Shown piece by piece: positions 18,126 to 25,932 of a stretch of 64,000 nucleotides of DNA. The position numbers and the translations under genes were made by a program. The notes under the pieces were generated by a model. It was not told the origin of the DNA, searched no databases, and worked only from the letters and a program-made list of their open reading frames with translations. How positions within the stretch are numbered: position 1 is the first letter of the stretch; each line of letters opens with the position of its first letter. The DNA comes from Kordia algicida (GTDB lineage: Bacteria; Bacteroidota; Bacteroidia; Flavobacteriales; Flavobacteriaceae). The stretch lies in assembly GCF_051013375.1 (NCBI RefSeq), contig NZ_CP142125.1. One strand, 5' to 3'.

Positions 18126-18290
18126 TTTAGACGCAGCTTTGCCTTTTAGACTGCTAGACACGCTATCGCTGTTGGTATGTTGGTCACGCTTCGCTTTGGT
18201 ATTTTGGATTCTAGACGTCACTTCGAGTAAAATTCTGCACATTGAGCAGAGTCGAAATGAAAGAATTTTGTATCGAGAAGTACGCTGATT
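18126..18290. repeat. Interspersed repeats after the protease gene
   Basis: From the first base after the stop (18126-18205) runs a degenerate series of TTTAGAC and CGCTNTCGCTTT units in the sense of the upstream gene. At 18213-18262 there is an inverted pair of the TCACTTCGAGT / GAGCAGAGTCGAAATGA type. No gene is visible. Confidence 0.6.
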
Positions 18291-18327
18291 CACTAACGTT
18301 TTTTAATTTTACAAAACCCAAAACAAA

Positions 18328-18358
18328 AAAATGCCTCATCAAATTGACAAGGCATTTT
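18328..18358 (-). terminator. Terminator of the DUF1573 gene
   Basis: 9-bp stem AAAATGCCT / AGGCATTTT (18328-18336, 18350-18358). The minus-strand transcript would end in a U-rich tract (TTTTTTTGTTTTGG). It lies 21 bases past the stop of the gene at 18380. Confidence 0.8.
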
Positions 18359-18379
18359 CCATTTATATAATATTTTTAA

Positions 18380-18808
18380 TTACGATCCAAGCTCTGATTT
18401 GTCTTTCATCATAATGCTTTTTTCCTTACTTGGGTCAACAATCTTTCCTTTAATTTTGATTGCTTTCGTTGGCTCATCTGCATTAGAATAAACGGTAATT
18501 GTCTTTCTAATTGGTCCAACACGCTTCGTATCATACTTCACTTCAATTACGCCAGTTTTTCCTGGTAAAATAGGAGCGTCTGGTTTTTTAGGAATGGTAC
18601 ATCCACAACTAGAATATACTCTTGTAATAACCAATGGTGCATCTCCTGTGTTTGTAAATTCAAATACACGAACGCCATCTGCACCTTTCTCAATCGTTCC
18701 GTAATCAATAACTTCTGTTTTAAACTTTATTTTTGCAGTTTTTTCCTGTGCTTGTACAGCGAAGGTAAACAAACCAACAAACAATAATATTGCTATTCTT
18801 TTCATCAT
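18380..18808 (-). CDS. DUF1573 secreted protein
   Basis: 142 residues with a signal peptide (cleavage after AVQAQ, about residue 21). The rest is a single DUF1573 immunoglobulin-like beta-sandwich (FKTEVIDYGTIEKGADGVRVFEF, GDAPLVITRVYSSCGCTIP, KYDTKRVGPIRKTITVYSNA). The SSCGCT Cys pair is the family hallmark. Exported to the periplasm or surface. The family resembles ASPM/SPD-2/Hydin-type domains and is abundant in Bacteroidetes, but no biochemical role is established. Two adjacent ATGs (MM) make the exact start ambiguous by one codon. It is a single-gene unit with its own terminator. Confidence 0.88.
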   Translation of the reverse strand: MMKRIAILLFVGLFTFAVQAQEKTAKIKFKTEVIDYGTIEKGADGVRVFEFTNTGDAPLVITRVYSSCGCTIPKKPDAPILPGKTGVIEVKYDTKRVGPIRKTITVYSNADEPTKAIKIKGKIVDPSKEKSIMMKDKSELGS

Positions 18809-18960
18809 TCTTATTTTTTAGTATTAGTGTAAAATTAGGTACTTATTTGTAATCTCACAAAAATTGTTTCACAAAATACAAACTAATCTGTATTACATGC
18901 ACATATTTAACAATTAAATGCAAATGTGATAAAACACTTTTTAAATACTACAGATATAAG

Positions 18961-18969
18961 TACTTTTGC
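18961..18969 (+). promoter_or_regulatory. Promoter -7 element of valS
   Basis: TACTTTTGC is a perfect TAnnTTTGC match, with TTT at about 18 bases upstream as a weak -33. The predicted start is near 18976, which excludes ATG 18926 as the valS start and supports ATG 18998. Confidence 0.75.
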
Positions 18970-18997
18970 AAACTATTATTACAAAAACAATACCAAA

Positions 18998-21634
18998 ATG
19001 AGTATTCAGAAAAAGTATGATCCAAGTAAGATCGAAGACAAATGGTACCAATATTGGATGGAAAACAACTACTTTCATTCAGAACCAGACGAACGTGAAG
19101 CGTATACAATTGTAATTCCGCCACCAAACGTCACAGGAGTCTTGCACATGGGACACATACTGAATAATACCATTCAAGATGTATTGATTCGTCGTGCGCG
19201 ATTAAAAGGATTCAACGCTTGTTGGGTTCCTGGAACCGATCATGCTTCTATTGCAACCGAAGCAAAAGTTGTAAATAAATTGAAGCAAGAAGGCATCAAA
19301 AAGTCAGACCTGACACGTGAAGAATTTTTAACCCATGCTTGGGAATGGACGCATAAACACGGCGGTATTATTTTAGAGCAACTTAAAAAATTAGGAGCTT
19401 CTTGTGATTGGGACAGAACGAAATTTACAATGGATGACGATATGTCAGCTTCGGTAATTAAAACTTTCGTTGATTTATACAATAAAGGCTTGATTTATCG
19501 CGGATATCGTATGGTAAATTGGGATCCAGAAGCAAAAACAACACTTTCTGATGAAGAAGTAATTTACGAAGAAAAGCAAGGAAACTTGTACTATCTGTCG
19601 TATGCAATTGAAGGAAGCGATGAAAAAGTAACAATAGCTACCACACGTCCAGAAACGATTTTGGGAGATACTGCCATCTGTATCAATCCGGAAGATGAGC
19701 GTTATGCACATTTAAAAGGAAAAAAAGCGATTGTTCCTTTGGTAAACAGAGTTATTCCGATTATTGAAGACGATTATGTTGATATTGAATTTGGTACAGG
19801 TTGCTTAAAAGTAACACCTGCGCATGATGAAAACGATAAGGTTTTAGGCGATAAGCACAACTTGGAAGTAATTGATATTTTCAATGAAGATGCTACGCTG
19901 AATAGTTTCGGATTGCATTACGAAGGAAAAGATCGTTTTGTAGTTCGTAAAGAAATTTCAAAAGAATTAGAAGAAAAAGGGTTCTTAATCAAAACAGAAC
20001 AGCATATCAACAAAGTTGGAACGTCAGAGCGTACAAAAGCTGTGATTGAGCCAAGATTATCCGATCAGTGGTTTTTAAAAATGGACGATTTGGTAAAACC
20101 TGCCATTGAAGCCGTTTTAGGAGAAGATAGTGATATTAATTTATTTCCTAAAAAGTTTGAAAATACCTATCGTCACTGGATGGAAAATATTCGCGATTGG
20201 AATATTTCACGTCAACTTTGGTGGGGACAACAAATTCCTGCATACTATTTTGGTGATGGAAAAGAAGATTTCGCTGTAGCGGAAACGAAAGAAGCAGCTT
20301 TGGCATTAGCAAAAGCGGCTACTGGAAACGAAAACTTAACAATGGACGATTTACGTCAGGATGCAGATGCACTCGATACTTGGTTTTCATCTTGGTTATG
20401 GCCAATGAGTGTTTTTGATGGAATCCGAAACCCTGAAAACGAAGAAATTAAATATTACTATCCAACAAATGACTTGGTAACTGGACCAGACATTCTATTT
20501 TTCTGGGTTGCCCGAATGATTATTGCTGGATACGAATATCGTGACATGAAACCTTTTACGAATGTGTATTTAACAGGTTTGGTGCGCGATAAGCAAGGTC
20601 GTAAGATGTCAAAATCATTAGGAAATTCTCCTGATGCTTTAAAGTTGATAGAAAATTACGGAGCTGATGGCGTTCGTGTAGGATTGTTATTAAGTGCTGC
20701 TGCTGGAAACGATTTGTTATTTGACGAATCACTCTGCGATCAAGGAAAAAAGTTTGCCAATAAAATTTTCCAAGCGTATAATCTAACGCAAATTTGGGAA
20801 GTAAGTGACGAAGTTACACAACCTGAAGTTGCTAAAATTGCGATTGATTGGTACAAATCAAAACTTCAAAAAGCGTTGGTAGAATTGGAAGATCAATACA
20901 GTAAATACAGAATCTCAGATGCGTTGATGATTTCGTACAAACTCGTTTGGGATGATTTCTGTTCGTGGTTCTTGGAAATGGTAAAACCAACTTACGGTTC
21001 GCCAATTGATAAAACGACGTATGATACGGTAATTTCTTTATTTGAAGCAAATTTAAAGATATTACATCCGTTTATGCCGTTCCTTACGGAAGATATTTGG
21101 CAGCGTATGACAACTCGTACCAAAGAAGAAGCATTAGTAGTTTCTAGCTGGCCAAAAAGCGGAGCGATTAATGAAGACTTGTTAGCTAATTTTGAAATGA
21201 TTCAAGATGTTGTTTCTGGAATCCGAACCATTCGTAAAGAAAAGAACATTCCGCAAAAAGATGCGTTGGCATTGACAGTTATCAATACTGAAAAGCTTAC
21301 GGCAGATTTAGATTCAGTAATCGTAAAGCTTGGAAACATTGAAAATATTACATACAGTACTGAAAAGCTTGATGGCGCATTGTCATTCCGTGTAAAATCG
21401 AATGAATATTTTATTCCGATGGAAGGCGCAATTGATATTGAAGCAGAAATTGAAAAGTTAACGAAGGAGTTGGAATATGTAGAAGGTTCATTGGTAATTG
21501 CCCGTAAAAAACTATCAAACGAACGTTTTGTAAACAATGCCCCTGAGCAAGTTGTAGCTAACGAAAAGCAGAAAGAAGCAAATGCATTAGCAAAAATTGA
21601 AACGTTGAAAGCGAGTCTCGCTTCGCTAAAATAA
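18998..21634 (+). CDS. valS: Valine--tRNA ligase
   Basis: 878 residues from ATG 18998 (MSIQKKYDPS), charging tRNA-Val. The class I signatures are PPPNVTGVLHMGH (HIGH) and GRKMSKSLGNSPD (KMSKS). The CP1 editing domain (about 195-345) contains TTRPETILGDTA. The C-terminal coiled-coil arm typical of ValRS is present (EIEAEIEKLTKELEYVEGSL). A longer reading from 18926 would start upstream of the -7 box and is rejected. The last codons (ASLASLK) are written with ctcgcttcgct, the core of the local repeat family, though this may be chance. Confidence 0.96.
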   Translation: MSIQKKYDPSKIEDKWYQYWMENNYFHSEPDEREAYTIVIPPPNVTGVLHMGHILNNTIQDVLIRRARLKGFNACWVPGTDHASIATEAKVVNKLKQEGIKKSDLTREEFLTHAWEWTHKHGGIILEQLKKLGASCDWDRTKFTMDDDMSASVIKTFVDLYNKGLIYRGYRMVNWDPEAKTTLSDEEVIYEEKQGNLYYLSYAIEGSDEKVTIATTRPETILGDTAICINPEDERYAHLKGKKAIVPLVNRVIPIIEDDYVDIEFGTGCLKVTPAHDENDKVLGDKHNLEVIDIFNEDATLNSFGLHYEGKDRFVVRKEISKELEEKGFLIKTEQHINKVGTSERTKAVIEPRLSDQWFLKMDDLVKPAIEAVLGEDSDINLFPKKFENTYRHWMENIRDWNISRQLWWGQQIPAYYFGDGKEDFAVAETKEAALALAKAATGNENLTMDDLRQDADALDTWFSSWLWPMSVFDGIRNPENEEIKYYYPTNDLVTGPDILFFWVARMIIAGYEYRDMKPFTNVYLTGLVRDKQGRKMSKSLGNSPDALKLIENYGADGVRVGLLLSAAAGNDLLFDESLCDQGKKFANKIFQAYNLTQIWEVSDEVTQPEVAKIAIDWYKSKLQKALVELEDQYSKYRISDALMISYKLVWDDFCSWFLEMVKPTYGSPIDKTTYDTVISLFEANLKILHPFMPFLTEDIWQRMTTRTKEEALVVSSWPKSGAINEDLLANFEMIQDVVSGIRTIRKEKNIPQKDALALTVINTEKLTADLDSVIVKLGNIENITYSTEKLDGALSFRVKSNEYFIPMEGAIDIEAEIEKLTKELEYVEGSLVIARKKLSNERFVNNAPEQVVANEKQKEANALAKIETLKASLASLK

Positions 21635-21968
21635 TGTATTGATTTTTTAATGTAACAATCTTCTAATTTGGAGGTTTAAAAATATTTTAATTTGAAAATG
21701 GGAGTTCTCGATAGCTCACTTATGTGTGACTCGCTGACGCTCATTTTTTGTTTTTTTGAAATTGAATGATAAACATAATATTTATGAAACGTCGTTACGA
21801 GGAAGAATGACGAAGTAATCTGTTTTTAGTTGATGCACAAAATCATTTTTGAAACAAACAGATTGCTACACGTTTTTACAAAACGTTCGCAAAGACGTTT
21901 CAAATAATTTAATTTTTTTTAGAAAAAATCTAAAATCCAAAAGCGCAACGATCTAGATTCTTGACGCT
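21635..21968. repeat. Gap after valS with a full palindromic repeat pair
   Basis: No gene is visible in this stretch. At 21703-21745 there are fragments TTCTCGATAGCTCAC and GACTCGCTGACGCTC. At 21787-21900 there is an inverted pair. The left arm begins AACGTCGTTACGAGGAAG and ends TAATCTGTTT; the right arm begins AAACAGATTGCTACACG and ends CGCAAAGACGTTT. The spacer matches the spacers of the 9104 and 14141 copies (TTCAAAAATGATTTTG in inverted reading). This is the second full copy of that element. Confidence 0.65.
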
Positions 21969-22007
21969 AAAAAAATCGCCTAAAAATTACTTTCTAGACG
22001 ATTTTTT
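21969..22007 (-). terminator. Terminator of ohr
   Basis: Stem AAAAAATCG..CTA / TAG..CGATTTTTT with one mismatch (about 21970-21983 and 21994-22007), T-rich on both sides. It lies 30 bases beyond the ohr stop. It could also stop readthrough from valS. Confidence 0.7.
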
Positions 22008-22036
22008 ATGAGTTACAATTTATGTGAGACAAATGT

Positions 22037-22465
22037 TTATTCGTCCAACAATAAATTTAAGTTTACAGTAATATTATCACGTGTAGCTTTGCTAAACGGG
22101 CAAACTTTATGTGCTTTTTCTACCAAATCTTCTCCAGTTTCTAAATCAACACCAGGAATGTAGCAGTCTAACGTTGCTTCTAAGAAGAAACCATCGTCAT
22201 CTTTACAGAAACCAATAATCGCGGTGACGCTTAGTTCTTCATTGTTAATATCAATACCTTCGTTTTTAGCAACAGATTGTATTGCGCCTCCAAAACAGGC
22301 TGCATACGCTGCGCCAAAAAGTTGTTCAGGATTTGCGCCGTCACCACCATTTCCGCCCATAGATTTTGGGACAGATAAATTGAAATCTATTGGACTGTTT
22401 TCTGAATGTACTTTTCCTTCTCTACCACCAATTGCTTGCGTAGTAGCTTCGTATAATGTTTTCAT
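22037..22465 (-). CDS. ohr: Organic hydroperoxide resistance protein (Ohr/OsmC family)
   Basis: 142 residues, usual for Ohr, a thiol peroxidase that reduces organic hydroperoxides using lipoyl or other dithiols. Both redox Cys are in their family contexts: AAYAACFGGAIQ and KVCPFSKATRDN. The N-terminus (LYEATTQAIGGREGKVHS) and the NPEQLFGAAYAACF block are typical of the Ohr subgroup rather than OsmC. Cytoplasmic. No OhrR-type regulator is adjacent. Upstream TATCTTTA is one base off the -7 consensus. It forms its own unit with the terminator at 21969. Confidence 0.92.
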   Translation of the reverse strand: MKTLYEATTQAIGGREGKVHSENSPIDFNLSVPKSMGGNGGDGANPEQLFGAAYAACFGGAIQSVAKNEGIDINNEELSVTAIIGFCKDDDGFFLEATLDCYIPGVDLETGEDLVEKAHKVCPFSKATRDNITVNLNLLLDE

Positions 22466-22625
22466 TTTTTTCTTTTTATTGTTAATTCCTTAAAGATACT
22501 ATCATATCTATTCTTTATAAAATGTATGATCTTAAAATTCTCATAAAACAGCTATTTGTTGTTCTTTTTTTTAGCAGAAATTCCTTTTAATTATAAAATT
22601 GCAGATATATGTAAGTAGTACAATA

Positions 22626-23498
22626 CTATATTTTGACTCCGTTGAACGCATGCTTTGATTTGTTTTCGTAATATCTCCAAAGAAGAAAAATTACAAAAAG
22701 TAGGATAAAAGTTGCCAATAATGAACCCTCAAATCCGAAGCTTCCGCCGTTGAGTAGATTATCTTCTGTACGTGTTTGTTGAATCACGGAATAAAATTCC
22801 TGTCCGCTAACTTCAAAACCGAAAATTGGACCTTGAAAGAAATTCCAGCTAAAATGTAATGCAATAGGAAACCATAAGTTTTTTGTGTAGATGTAAGTGA
22901 TTCCCAAGAGAATTCCCGCTAAAAAAAGATTCAAAACAGGAACAACTGCCATATTCGGATTGAACGAATGCAATGCTGTAAAAATGACCGAAGAAATTGT
23001 TAAGGCAATGTATTTATTGTTGGTTTCTAGTAGACGATTTAATATGTAACCTCTACATAGTATTTCTTCTAATAAGGATACTAATGTAAAAAAGATGATG
23101 CTGTAAATGATATCTTCAATTTTTACATTTAAAGATGTATATGTGATTTCATGTAAATTCTCCAACAAAACATAAGCAAACGCCATAACTATAAAACCTA
23201 GTATGATTCCGAAAAGGATATCTTTCCATCTGTTTTTCAGGTAAAAACCTAAGGATTTAAAAGGAATTTTATCTATAAAGCGTGTAAATAGCCAAATGCT
23301 TAGAATGGTAGCAGAAAGTTGAAATGAATGCCGAATGATACGAAAAGGAATCGTGTCAGGCTTTAAGCTAAATTCTAATGTGTCTGGAATGATAAAAGCA
23401 CTGCTAATTTCAAAAACAATAAGAAAGAAAAACCATGTGATTATAAATAAACATAGTTTTAACCAAGTTGGTAAGAAGATAGTTTTACTAGCTTTCAA
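22626..23498 (-). CDS. CPBP-family intramembrane metalloprotease
   Basis: 290 residues with about eight membrane helices. The family motifs are present: LVSLLEEILCRGYILNRL (EExxxR), FTALHSFNPN (His) and IALHFSWNFFQG (His/Asn). These residues are thought to bind the metal in type II CAAX prenyl protease relatives. The start is TTG 23498, overlapping the last 11 bases of the acyl-CoA-binding-protein gene; no nearby ATG exists. It is the last gene of the lipid cluster. The substrate is unknown. Confidence 0.85.
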   Translation of the reverse strand: MKASKTIFLPTWLKLCLFIITWFFFLIVFEISSAFIIPDTLEFSLKPDTIPFRIIRHSFQLSATILSIWLFTRFIDKIPFKSLGFYLKNRWKDILFGIILGFIVMAFAYVLLENLHEITYTSLNVKIEDIIYSIIFFTLVSLLEEILCRGYILNRLLETNNKYIALTISSVIFTALHSFNPNMAVVPVLNLFLAGILLGITYIYTKNLWFPIALHFSWNFFQGPIFGFEVSGQEFYSVIQQTRTEDNLLNGGSFGFEGSLLATFILLFVIFLLWRYYENKSKHAFNGVKI

Positions 23499-23748
23499 AA
23501 TAGGAGTTTACCAATTCGATATATGCTTTTTTTGCTTCTTCAGGAGAAATATCTTGTGTTTGCAACAACGCGTTCATTTTAAATGCATTGATTATTGGTC
23601 GACGACTGCTAGGTTTATCGTCATTATTTGTTGCACGTTTGTAATATGCATACAATCGCAATAAAAAATCCGCAGGAAAAGATTCCGTACTGTTATTGAC
23701 ACGTTCTACGGCTTCAAAAAATGTTATGTCTAACTTTGAGGAACCCAT
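23488..23748 (-). CDS. Acyl-CoA-binding protein
   Basis: 86 residues, the exact size of a single ACBP domain. The four-helix family signature is clear (FFEAVERVNN, LLRLYAYYKRATNND as the YxxYKQAT motif, then INAFKMNAL in place of the usual KW-containing block). It would buffer long-chain acyl-CoA in the cytoplasm. ACBPs are mostly eukaryotic but occur in some bacteria, including Flavobacteria. It shares one base with psd (TAATG) and overlaps the CPBP gene, so it is translationally tied to phospholipid synthesis, which fits delivery of acyl-CoA. Confidence 0.88.
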   Translation of the reverse strand: MGSSKLDITFFEAVERVNNSTESFPADFLLRLYAYYKRATNNDDKPSSRRPIINAFKMNALLQTQDISPEEAKKAYIELVNSYFES

Positions 23749-24395
23749 TATTTCATTGCAATTACGTCTATTCCGCCTTTTACTGTTTGGTTGAGTTTTA
23801 CCTTTATGTTGGTGTCGAGCGGTAAATATAAATCGACACGCGATCCAAATTTTATAAATCCAGCATCTTCACCTTGTATTGCAGCTGCATTTTCTTCGGC
23901 ATAATTTACGATTCTTTTTGCTAATGCACCAGCGACTTGTCGGTATAAAATGGCACCATACGTTTCGTTTTCAACCACCACAGAAGTGCGTTCATTTTCT
24001 TCAGAAGCTTTTGGATGCCAAGCAACTAGATATTTTCCAGGATGATATTTGCTGTATTTTACCGTTCCGCTAATAGCATAACGCGTTACATGTACATTAA
24101 TTGGCGACATGAAGATAGAAACTTGCAAACGTTTGTCTTTAAAGTATTCTTTTTCAAATACTTCTTCAATCACAACCACTTTTCCGTCAACCGGAGCAAT
24201 GACATGCGCATCATTTTTTGGCGTGTTACGCGATGGATTTCTAAAAAATTGTAAAATTAAAATTAAAAATACCACGGCAATTCCTTGCAAAAGGTATTTT
24301 ATCCAAGCGGTATCAATCTTATCTGCTGTAATCACGACAGCCGCAACAATAATAAATGTTACAATAATGATTTTGTATCCTTCTTTATGAAACAT
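23748..24395 (-). CDS. psd: Phosphatidylserine decarboxylase proenzyme
   Basis: 215 residues, the short PSD-A-like form. It converts phosphatidylserine to phosphatidylethanolamine at the membrane. There is an N-terminal membrane segment (about 8-46, two hydrophobic stretches). The motifs MSPINVHVTRYAISG and, near the C-terminus, GFIKFGSRVDLYLP are visible. In this family the protein self-cleaves between Gly and Ser of such a GS pair to form the pyruvoyl cofactor. It overlaps cdsA by 11 bases upstream and the ACBP gene by one base downstream. Confidence 0.92.
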   Translation of the reverse strand: MFHKEGYKIIIVTFIIVAAVVITADKIDTAWIKYLLQGIAVVFLILILQFFRNPSRNTPKNDAHVIAPVDGKVVVIEEVFEKEYFKDKRLQVSIFMSPINVHVTRYAISGTVKYSKYHPGKYLVAWHPKASEENERTSVVVENETYGAILYRQVAGALAKRIVNYAEENAAAIQGEDAGFIKFGSRVDLYLPLDTNIKVKLNQTVKGGIDVIAMK

Positions 24396-25209
24396 AGTGT
24401 AATATCTTTAAAAACAAATAAATAAATGGCGCTGAAAATATCATGCTATCCAATCGGTCAAAAATTCCGCCATGTCCAGGCATAATTGATCCGCTATCTT
24501 TTACATTGGCTTGTCTTTTAAATTTTGACTGAATTAAATCGCCAATCGTTCCAATAGAACTTATAATGATTGCTAAGATAAGCCAACTGCTGAAACTCAG
24601 TGGTGTATCTGTAAATTTATATATAAAATAACTAGCAATGCAAGAAAAAAGTAATCCGCCTAAAAAACCTTCTACCGTTTTTTTGGGTGAGATGCGTTCA
24701 AATAATTTCTGTCTTCCGAATTTTTTACCAATTAAATATGCAAACGAATCATTTACCCAAACTAAGAGAAAACTTCCTAGAATAATATATGGTTCGTAGG
24801 TTTCTGTTGCGTTTGGTATCAATAATAAAAAAGCAAAACTACTACTCATATAAAAAGAAACAAGTAGGTATTTTTTGAATTTGAATTCGGGAATTATTTT
24901 TTTTGAGAATAAATCTCTGATAAGAAATAAAGAAACAAAAATGGAAAAGACCAGTAAAATCATGGTGGCTTCTTCTATTTTTAACTCAGGTTGTAAGTGT
25001 TTCCAAAATACAAAAACGCTTAAAAAAGCTAAAAATACGATGTATTGTATAAATCCTTTAAGCTCAATAAGCTTGCTAAACTCGAACATACACAAGAGCC
25101 CAAATATGGTAAAGACAGCAAAAATAGCTGTTTGTGATAGAAATACTGAAGAAATTAGTAGTGCAACAAAAATTAATCCAGCTAAAGATCGAGTTAAAAA
25201 TTCTTTCAT
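24385..25209 (-). CDS. cdsA: Phosphatidate cytidylyltransferase (CDP-diglyceride synthase)
   Basis: 274 residues, polytopic with about eight membrane helices. It makes CDP-diacylglycerol from phosphatidate and CTP, the branch-point of phospholipid synthesis. The C-terminal family signature is complete: QSKFKRQANVKDSGS followed by MPGHGGIFDRLDS. It starts 2 bases after the LUD gene ends and overlaps psd, so CDP-diacylglycerol synthesis and PS decarboxylation are made together; the PS synthase itself is not in the window. Confidence 0.94.
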   Translation of the reverse strand: MKEFLTRSLAGLIFVALLISSVFLSQTAIFAVFTIFGLLCMFEFSKLIELKGFIQYIVFLAFLSVFVFWKHLQPELKIEEATMILLVFSIFVSLFLIRDLFSKKIIPEFKFKKYLLVSFYMSSSFAFLLLIPNATETYEPYIILGSFLLVWVNDSFAYLIGKKFGRQKLFERISPKKTVEGFLGGLLFSCIASYFIYKFTDTPLSFSSWLILAIIISSIGTIGDLIQSKFKRQANVKDSGSIMPGHGGIFDRLDSMIFSAPFIYLFLKILHYVS

Positions 25210-25211
25210 TT

Positions 25212-25820
25212 TTAGAGGTCTTCCAGAAGCAGCAAATATAAGTTTTTTGAGCTACTTCCATAGGATAAAAAGTCCTTTTCTTCCTGCACTTGAAAATGCT
25301 TTATTGTAGTAATGTTACTAGGAATATTAGACTTGTATTTATTTTTGATACCGCGCAAACCTTCGCCGATGGCACCAACGAGTTGACTTGTTGTGGCAAG
25401 AATGACAAAATTGTCAGGCAAATCGTTGAGTTTTTTTTCTTTTATTTGGTTGGAACAAACTAAGATAGAACCATTGTCGGCAATTAGATATTCACACGAA
25501 GCCAAATAAAAACTTGCATTCATGTTGATGCGTGAGAATTTTAAATCGAAATTGTCAAATCGTTCTTGAAGTTGCTCGTCAAAGCATAAGGCTTCTTTCC
25601 CTTCCCAACCATTTTCCATGAGAATATTTTCTAAACTGTTGTAAACATCTGTAAAAGAGTCACAGTATAGAAATTTTCCTCCATTTTTACGAAAGTTGAT
25701 GGTAAAACGTTCATCAATTGGAAGTTCAATTTGTGGCATATATTTTCCACGCTCGTTCGCAGGAGCGCTTTCCTGTTGAGGTTTGGTTTTGGAGCCGAAA
25801 ATTTTCTTAAAAAGACTCAT
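25212..25820 (-). CDS. LUD-domain protein (LutC-like)
   Basis: 202 residues. The C-terminal two thirds match the LUD domain (SCEYLIADNGSILVCSNQIKEKK, FVILATTSQLVGAIGEGLRGI). The N-terminus is polar and unrelated (KKIFGSKTKPQQESAPANERG). LutC-type proteins take part in lactate oxidation, but here no lutA or lutB is present. Instead the gene sits between ftsH and cdsA, an order I recall from other Flavobacteria. A hairpin and a near-consensus -7 box (TATCTTTA) upstream suggest it starts its own transcription unit. Function in this setting unknown. Confidence 0.78.
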   Translation of the reverse strand: MSLFKKIFGSKTKPQQESAPANERGKYMPQIELPIDERFTINFRKNGGKFLYCDSFTDVYNSLENILMENGWEGKEALCFDEQLQERFDNFDLKFSRINMNASFYLASCEYLIADNGSILVCSNQIKEKKLNDLPDNFVILATTSQLVGAIGEGLRGIKNKYKSNIPSNITTIKHFQVQEEKDFLSYGSSSKNLYLLLLEDL

Positions 25821-25868
25821 AGAGTCAATTGTAGTTTATAATTAGGAAAAATTTATGTAAAGATAAAA

Positions 25869-25901
25869 AATCTCGACTTATGCTAGCGATAAATCGAGAT
25901 T
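25869..25901 (-). terminator. Hairpin terminator between ftsH and the LUD gene
   Basis: 8-bp stem AATCTCGA / TCGAGATT (25869-25876, 25894-25901) with an inner TTAT/ATAA pairing, followed on the minus strand by a T-tract (TTTTTTATC). It separates rsfS-ftsH from the lipid genes, possibly only partly. Confidence 0.65.
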
Positions 25902-25932
25902 ATTTAAAGTGAAATATATTATAAAAGACGAA

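Noticed and set aside
18926..18997. Longer valS N-terminus from ATG 18926
   Set aside because: It lies upstream of an exact -7 promoter box at 18961; ATG 18998 fits the ValRS family.
21600..21634. Repeat invasion of the valS 3' end (ASLASLK written with ctcgcttcgct)
   Set aside because: Only nine bases match the repeat core, and Ala/Ser/Leu/Lys endings are common in ValRS coiled-coil tails; chance is the simpler reading.
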